Source: Mucilaginibacter xinganensis
GTDB taxonomy: Bacteria > Bacteroidota > Bacteroidia > Sphingobacteriales > Sphingobacteriaceae
DNA: 63,981 bases
Direction: 5' to 3'
NCBI GenBank assembly: GCA_026225055.1
Contig: JAMFSA010000118.1
Span: forward strand, 1-63,981
The notes under the pieces were generated by a model. The model was not told the origin of the DNA. It did no database searches and saw nothing but the letters and a program-made list of their open reading frames with translations. Both the position numbers and the translations under genes were made by a program. Positions 59,376-63,981 of this stretch are shown here, piece after piece. How positions within the stretch are numbered: position 1 is the stretch's first letter; every line of letters begins with the position of its first letter.

Positions 59376-60758
59376 ATGAGCATTCAAACCATTAATCCAT
59401 TTAACAATAAGGTTGTTAAATCTTTTGAAGAAATGACACCGGATGTCATCAACGCAGCCATAACACAAGCTGAAAATACATTTGAAACCTGGCGTATCAA
59501 GCCTTTTCCTGAAAAAGCCAAGTTACTTCATCGTGTCGCGCAAATCATGCGTGCCAAATCAGCACAGCTTTCGGAATTAATAACCCTGGAAATGGGCAAG
59601 TTATTTGCGCAGAGCGAAGGGGAAATCGCATTGAGCGCGGACATTATCGACTATTATGCAACCAATGGCGAAAAGTTCCTGGCGGATGAAAAATTGAACC
59701 CGGAATTTGGAGAAGCTTACATCAAAAAAAGCCCTATTGGTGTGCTGCTCGGCGTGGAACCCTGGAACTTTCCGTTCTACCAGGTTGCACGGTTTGCTGC
59801 CCCTAATATCATGATCGGAAATGTGGTGTTGGTTAAACACGCCTCAAACGTTCCCCAGTGTGCCCAGGCTATTGAAGATATTTTCAAGGAAGCAGGCGCG
59901 CCAAAAGGTCTGTATACTAATCTGTTTATATCCGGCAGTCATGTATCTGCCTATATAGCAGATGAGCGTATCAAAGGGGTTTCACTCACCGGAAGCGAAT
60001 TGGCAGGAGCAAGCCTTGCGGCCGCCGCCGGAAAAGCTTTAAAGAAGTCGGTATTGGAACTTGGAGGAAGTGACGCTTTCATCGTTTTGGAAGATGCGGA
60101 TATTGATCAGGCAGTGGCCTGGGCAGTAATCGGACGTATGAATAATACCGGTCAATGTTGTGTTGCCGCTAAACGGTTTATTGTGGTAGATGCAGTTGCT
60201 GACGAATTCTTAAACAAATTCAAAGCAAAATTAACCGGTTTAAAAGTTGGCGATCCTATGGACAGTGATACACAACTGGGTCCTTTAAGCAGTGAAGGCG
60301 CAGCAGTACAGCTTGCAGACCAGGTGCAGCGTTCTGTCGATGCCGGTGCTAAAGTTATACTTGGAGGCAAACGCATTGACCGTCCGGGTGCATTTATTGA
60401 AGCGACCATATTAACCGATATTAAACCAGGTATGGCGGCTTATCACGAAGAGTTGTTTGGCCCTGTTGCATCCTTTTATAGGGTTAAAGATGAAGCAGCA
60501 GCCATTAAGTTAGCTAATGATTCACCATTTGGGTTAGGCGGCTCCGTATTTACTGCTGATAAAAAAAGGGGAGAAAATGTAGCAGACCAAATAGATACCG
60601 GAATGGTATTCATTAATCATCCGACCTGGACGCAGCCGGATCTTCCTTTTGGAGGAACTAAGCGCTCAGGATATGGCAGAGAATTGTCAAGCCTCGGTGT
60701 TGAAGAATTTGTCAATAAAAAACTGATCAGGTTCAGCGAATATGCAGACCCGTTTTAG
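59376..60758 (+). CDS. NAD(P)-dependent aldehyde dehydrogenase (succinate-semialdehyde dehydrogenase-like)
   Basis: 460-aa aldehyde dehydrogenase. Cofactor loop EPWNFPFYQVARFAAPNIMIGN and SLTGSELAGASLA; general base Glu in VLELGGSDAFIVLED; catalytic Cys in NTGQCCVAAKRF; C-terminal HEELFGPVASFYRV and DLPFGGTKRSGYGRELSSLG. The short N-terminus and KHASNVPQCA match the GabD2/Sad branch used for succinate semialdehyde or small aldehydes. Expected partner of the alcohol dehydrogenases in aldehyde removal (inference). Terminator follows immediately. Confidence 0.92.
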   Translation: MSIQTINPFNNKVVKSFEEMTPDVINAAITQAENTFETWRIKPFPEKAKLLHRVAQIMRAKSAQLSELITLEMGKLFAQSEGEIALSADIIDYYATNGEKFLADEKLNPEFGEAYIKKSPIGVLLGVEPWNFPFYQVARFAAPNIMIGNVVLVKHASNVPQCAQAIEDIFKEAGAPKGLYTNLFISGSHVSAYIADERIKGVSLTGSELAGASLAAAAGKALKKSVLELGGSDAFIVLEDADIDQAVAWAVIGRMNNTGQCCVAAKRFIVVDAVADEFLNKFKAKLTGLKVGDPMDSDTQLGPLSSEGAAVQLADQVQRSVDAGAKVILGGKRIDRPGAFIEATILTDIKPGMAAYHEELFGPVASFYRVKDEAAAIKLANDSPFGLGGSVFTADKKRGENVADQIDTGMVFINHPTWTQPDLPFGGTKRSGYGRELSSLGVEEFVNKKLIRFSEYADPF

Positions 60759-60762
60759 TCTG

Positions 60763-60804
60763 AACCAGCAAGCACCTGTTCAATTAGGTGCTTGCTGGTT
60801 TTAT
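60763..60804 (+). terminator. Strong intrinsic terminator after the aldehyde dehydrogenase gene
   Basis: A perfect 15-bp stem: AACCAGCAAGCACCT (60763-60777), an 8-base loop, AGGTGCTTGCTGGTT (60786-60800), followed by TTAT. One of the strongest hairpins in the window. Confidence 0.9.
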
Positions 60805-60809
60805 AATGA

Positions 60810-61079
60810 AATTATACGGTCACCCGACATCTATGCATAAAAAAACAGCAAAAGAAAACCTCGCGCAAGTTTTTACTTGATGACGAATTAGAAAGACTGG
60901 AGAACTTGGTTTTAAAGGAAAATTCAATGATAAGCCATAACAGAAATTTATATATTCTCAGTGCTTATACGGCGGGCATCAGAATTTCTGATCTTTTAAC
61001 CATGCGCTGGAAGAACTTTGATGGTGAACGTCTTTACTTTACAATTAAGAAGAACCAGGAGGATTACCTGAATGATTGA
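60810..61079 (+). pseudogene. Remnant of a tyrosine recombinase (integrase)
   Basis: An open stretch without a start codon that reads KFLLDDELERLENLVL, then LSAYTAGIRISDLLTMRWKN and RLYFTIKKNQEDYLND before a stop at 61079. This matches the beginning of the catalytic domain of Bacteroidota phage-type integrases, including the first catalytic arginine (AGIR). The N-terminal core-binding domain and the HxxR and Tyr parts are missing, so it is inactive. The region 61080-61299 after it shows no recognisable gene. It is a trace of mobile-element activity at the right edge of the island. Confidence 0.8.
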
Positions 61080-61299
61080 CTTCATAGTTTTTGTGTGTTT
61101 CTTTTTTAGTATTAAATAATACAGTTGTGATAAATAAAGCCAAAGAAGTACCAACTGAATGGAACATGACAGTTAAAAGTCCGGAGGGTACAATTACTGA
61201 GTATGTCCAGCACGACCAAGTTAAGATAGAAATTTATAAAAAAAAAGCTGGCGAAATGCGATATGCTGGTAGTTAATAGTGAAAATATTGTTCAAGCTT

Positions 61300-62268
61300 T
61301 CAAAACTTCTGAAACGCAATAACCTGATTTTTGATCGGTTTAACAGTTCTCAAATAAGCATAGATTGCTGCAAGATCGTTGGCCTTCATCCCAGCATACA
61401 AATACCATGGCATTGGTATTTGTGGATCGCCGGGGTTAAGTTTAGCCGCTTGCTTTTCCTTACCTTCAAAGCTTTTAAATCGTTGGACGAATATATCTTT
61501 ACTCCATGATCCAATGCCGGTTAACTTATCCGGTGTAATATTTGCAGAACGTACAACACCGCCTTGCTGTTTAAATTCCATACCACCGCCAAACGCTGTC
61601 CCAGGGATTATATCCCCGTGAGATCTTTTACTATGACAGTCTATACAAGCCGCCGCGTTAACAAGGTAAGCGCCATACCTGACGGTATCAGTTTCCGATG
61701 GTAGCTTACCCAAATTTGCCTTATGCGGCATGGTATTAATGATAAAATTGACCGGGAAGTCAATTTCTGACGCCGGTATGTCTTTTTTAATTGCAGGAAT
61801 TGAACGCAAATAAGCAATAATGCTATACACGTCCTCTTTATCCATCTGCCCTATATGATCCCAAGGCATTAGTGGAAAGATGGCTTCGCCAAATTTATTC
61901 TCCCCGGTAGTTAACGCCCTGAATATTTCGCCATCTGTCCAACTGAGTAATTTATAAGGGGTTATGTTAGATGCGTAAAACTTGCCGGGAAGTCCCATCT
62001 GCTGATCAAACTTTTCACCCCCAGCCCCAAAGCCGCCCACCACCGGGTTTCCGTACAAACTTTCGTCCTTGGTGCTGTGGCAGTCCATACAAACAGCAAC
62101 GTGGTTGGCTAAATAATCGCCGCGTTTTATTCGTTCTGCTGTGCGTTCTATTTTAATTTGAGGCGCTGCGCCTGTGTTTGGTAATGCTACCTTTACATAA
62201 GTGCCGGCGGCAGCCACTACTACCAACAAGCCGAGTAGGATAAATCCAATTACTTTTACTGCTTTCAT
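61300..62268 (-). CDS. Membrane-anchored diheme cytochrome c
   Basis: 322-aa protein with an N-terminal membrane anchor (VIGFILLGLLVVVAAAGTYV) and two class I cytochrome c domains with CxxCH heme sites (VCMDCHSTK and CIDCHSKR). The axial methionines are probably in LMPWDHIGQM and PMPWYLYAGM. The layout resembles the cytochrome subunit of alcohol, gluconate or sorbitol dehydrogenases, but no dehydrogenase partner is next to it. It may pass electrons from a periplasmic dehydrogenase to the chain. Neither regulatory motif of the island precedes it. Confidence 0.9.
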   Translation of the reverse strand: MKAVKVIGFILLGLLVVVAAAGTYVKVALPNTGAAPQIKIERTAERIKRGDYLANHVAVCMDCHSTKDESLYGNPVVGGFGAGGEKFDQQMGLPGKFYASNITPYKLLSWTDGEIFRALTTGENKFGEAIFPLMPWDHIGQMDKEDVYSIIAYLRSIPAIKKDIPASEIDFPVNFIINTMPHKANLGKLPSETDTVRYGAYLVNAAACIDCHSKRSHGDIIPGTAFGGGMEFKQQGGVVRSANITPDKLTGIGSWSKDIFVQRFKSFEGKEKQAAKLNPGDPQIPMPWYLYAGMKANDLAAIYAYLRTVKPIKNQVIAFQKF

Positions 62269-62427
62269 ACTATGCTAATTTTGTGCTCAAGAAAACTTTG
62301 ATAGTTATCCCGTAATGGGATAACTATTTACGCTCAAATTCATTCATCTACATTAATGACAATGGTGACAATACCAACCAAGAGCTCCTCTACGGAGACC
62401 ATACGTGATTTACACCTCCCAGCCATA

Positions 62428-63084
62428 TTAATTTTCAGAAATAGTAGGGCTTTTCCTATCGTACTTATCGGATTTCACGATATCAACAATGAATTTAGCT
62501 ACGCTTTGCCTGCTGATATATAAACTTGGCTTAGGGGAGTTATTGAAACTCACCTTTAAACTTTTTATCTTATCGGAATCATTTAAGGCAACAGGCCGAA
62601 CAGCCGTCCAGTTTAAGTCTGAATTTGCTAATAGTTTTTCCTCTTTTTCGTGTTCCGCGTAAACAGGACCCATGTTGGTATAGTCAATTAACCATCTGAG
62701 CCAAAAAGGGATATCATTTTTGCTGTCCCCAACACCCCACGCAGAGACTGTAATTAACCGTTTTAAGCCTTGTTGATCCGCTTCAGCTATCGCATTTTTA
62801 ATGCTTTCAGATATGAAATTTTTGGCGGTTATTAATTTAGACCAGGGAGCATCTGATGCCCTGACTATACCCAAAGCACTTATGATCAGATCACAGCCTT
62901 GCATTGCAGCCGCTAAATCTGTTCTGCGGGTAGGTGTTCCCTCATATACTTTAATTGATTTTGAACTAAAGGATATTTTGTTTTTATCCCGCACCAAAAC
63001 ATTTAAATCATAGCCTTGCTTTAATGCCTCTTCAACAACAAGGCGACCGGTTCTACCAGTGGCCCCTAAAATGAGTATTTTCAT
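62428..63084 (-). CDS. NAD(P)H-binding atypical SDR family protein
   Basis: 218-aa Rossmann protein of the NAD(P)H-binding (NmrA/SDR5) family: MKILILGATGRTGRLVVEEALKQG start with GATGRTG, LVRDKNK after beta-2 and VSAWGVGDSKN. The classic Tyr-x-x-x-Lys of SDR enzymes is absent, as usual in this family. Located 72 bp after the next gene in a two-gene unit divergent from an HxlR-type regulator, a common arrangement. Confidence 0.87.
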   Translation of the reverse strand: MKILILGATGRTGRLVVEEALKQGYDLNVLVRDKNKISFSSKSIKVYEGTPTRRTDLAAAMQGCDLIISALGIVRASDAPWSKLITAKNFISESIKNAIAEADQQGLKRLITVSAWGVGDSKNDIPFWLRWLIDYTNMGPVYAEHEKEEKLLANSDLNWTAVRPVALNDSDKIKSLKVSFNNSPKPSLYISRQSVAKFIVDIVKSDKYDRKSPTISEN

Positions 63085-63156
63085 AATATTTATTTACTTG
63101 TTTGTTAATTCATTTATTGAACACAAACCATTTTTATCTTTTTATTTTATGACCTG

Positions 63157-63759
63157 CTACAACACTTTATAAATCTGACCGGTCTGTCCGCCCAACACGC
63201 TTTTGATATAAGCCTGTGTAACCCGGCTCATGGTAACCGGAACGTGTCCCGGGAAATAGGAAAAATAGGCCGTAGATTCTTCAACTATATCAGGACCAAC
63301 CGCATTGATACGCACCCCGTTCTCCAGCTCTATTGCTGCGCCCTTCACAAATCCATTGATCGCTCCATTCATCGTACTAATGTTTGCCCCCATTACAATC
63401 GGATCATCTGCTAATGCGCCTGATGTTAAAGTAAACGACCCTTTTGGATTAATGTACTGCTGACCGATTAACACCAGATTGACCTGGCCCATTAATTTAC
63501 TGTTAACGCCAATCCTGAAATCAGCATCCTTCATAAATGCTAAAGGCCCGAACTGCGCGTCCCCGGCAGCGCAAATTAAGGCGTCAAATTTTCCGACCTG
63601 TTTGTAAAAGTTTTCTATCGACTCGGTTGATGATATATCTACTTGTATATCGGCGCTTTTAGAACCTGCCTTAATTACTTCATGATCTTTTTGTAATGCG
63701 GCGGTTACGTGTTTTCCAATGGTACCTGTGGCACCTATAATTAAAATTTTCATTTTCAC
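63157..63759 (-). CDS. Short-chain dehydrogenase/reductase family protein
   Basis: 200-aa SDR-like protein: MKILIIGATGTIGKHVTAALQ with the GATGTIG motif, then CAAGDAQFGPLAF (NAAG-like) and GQQYINPKGSFTLTSGALADDP with the catalytic Ser region; the following Tyr is replaced (the YxxxK position reads SxxNGxxNGFVKG). About the length of short SDR proteins of this type that accompany HxlR regulators. First gene of the minus-strand unit. Confidence 0.85.
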   Translation of the reverse strand: MKMKILIIGATGTIGKHVTAALQKDHEVIKAGSKSADIQVDISSTESIENFYKQVGKFDALICAAGDAQFGPLAFMKDADFRIGVNSKLMGQVNLVLIGQQYINPKGSFTLTSGALADDPIVMGANISTMNGAINGFVKGAAIELENGVRINAVGPDIVEESTAYFSYFPGHVPVTMSRVTQAYIKSVLGGQTGQIYKVL

Positions 63760-63792
63760 TTTTTTTTAACAAAACTAGTCCATAACTTTACT

Positions 63793-63828
63793 TTTGTCAA
63801 GTAATGGCACATTTGTCAAGTATTGACA
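63793..63828. promoter_or_regulatory. Repeated TTTGTCAAGTA operator between SDR and HxlR genes
   Basis: Two direct copies of TTTGTCAAGTA (63793-63803 and 63812-63822), and an inverted repeat TGTCAA-GTA-TTGACA (63814-63828). Such an arrangement between a divergent HxlR regulator and its target operon is typical of the regulator's own operator. Confidence 0.6.
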
Positions 63829-63855
63829 TTTAAGACACTAATACTCATTATCAAT

Positions 63856-63981
63856 ATGTTAGCAGAAAAAATAATTGAAAAAAAAGTAGAGCTGGATTGT
63901 GATTGCTCAATAATAGGATCAATCAGTATCATAAGCGGCAAGTGGAAACCCGTTATTATCTGGATGTTATTATCAGGCCCC
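63856..63981 (+). CDS. HxlR-family transcriptional regulator, 3' end outside the window
   Basis: First 42 codons only: MLAEKIIEKKVELDCDCSII followed by ISGKWKPVIIWMLLSGP. The C-x-C followed by IxGxWKPxIIxxLL is the N-terminal signature of the winged-helix HxlR family. It is divergent from the two-gene SDR unit, with the TTTGTCAAGTA repeats between. Expected to repress that unit and itself; the inducer is unknown (often aldehydes or quinones). Confidence 0.85.
   Translation, partial: MLAEKIIEKKVELDCDCSIIGSISIISGKWKPVIIWMLLSGP

Noticed and set aside
61091..61276. 61-aa open frame after the integrase remnant
   Set aside because: No family, no good start or promoter signal, and it lies in a region of degraded sequence; it could be a relic.

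Overview
The window looks like a chromosome segment of a Bacteroidota bacterium, most likely family Sphingobacteriaceae (Mucilaginibacter or a close relative). This rests on three things: promoters with a TAnnTTTG -7 element, scarcity of Shine-Dalgarno sequences, and protein families typical of that group (TPR-type histidine kinase, NHL/IPT lipoprotein, CheB/CheR-kinase fusion, short AraC proteins). The genus is inference. I saw no rRNA, tRNA, CRISPR array or transposase.

Layout. 1-2.5 kb: end of a histidine kinase and an NHL lipoprotein. 2.8-11.5 kb: DUF1275 protein, Crp/Fnr regulator, two tandem methyltransferases, DUF983 protein, gcvT, fabH, small proteins, fabF and an AraC regulator. 12-19.6 kb: cupin, a frameshifted PRC-barrel gene, slipin, eRF1-like protein, second AraC regulator, an Mla-type lipid transporter (mlaD/F/E), BON and SHOCT proteins. 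19.8-28.4 kb: CHAD, DsbA-like, PNPOx-like and coiled proteins, a 1066-aa CheB/CheR/PAS/kinase fusion, a universal stress protein and D-lactate dehydrogenase. 28.5-34.2 kb: CopB-type ATPase, a receiver-Crp fusion regulator and its PAS histidine kinase, and a second stress protein. 34.4-38.6 kb: YceI proteins, porin-like protein and alcohol dehydrogenase. 38.7-53.3 kb: a complete 13-gene nuo operon (complex I, with fused nuoCD). 53.6-60.8 kb: L,D-transpeptidase, two BON proteins, a second alcohol dehydrogenase, SHOCT protein, an aldehyde dehydrogenase and a fragment of another. 60.8-61.1 kb: remnant of a tyrosine recombinase. 61.3 kb to the end: diheme cytochrome c, two NAD(P)-binding proteins and the start of an HxlR regulator.

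The main discovery is regulatory. Most transcription units between 4.3 and 59.4 kb share one promoter architecture: two FNR-like boxes (TGAT-N4-ATCA, often with one degenerate half) whose centres are 22 bp apart, with the proximal centre 33 bp and the distal centre 55 bp from the centre of a TAnnTTTG-like -7 element. I found this at 14 promoters. In 13 the spacing is exact and in one it is 1 bp short. The likely regulator is encoded in the window: a receiver domain fused to a Crp/Fnr domain whose recognition helix keeps the E..SR pattern of FNR. It is translationally coupled to a PAS histidine kinase, and that operon's own promoter carries one of the most symmetric boxes. Targets include stress proteins, D-lactate dehydrogenase, aldehyde dehydrogenase, a copper ATPase, BON and L,D-transpeptidase envelope proteins and orphan fatty-acid synthases. 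This resembles, in content only, the hypoxia/dormancy regulons of other bacteria (DosR-like).

A second, unrelated 38-bp motif occurs four times, before the nuo operon, slipin, SHOCT-BON and cupin genes. The two motifs together account for most transcription units of the island; mla and the CheB/CheR fusion carry neither.
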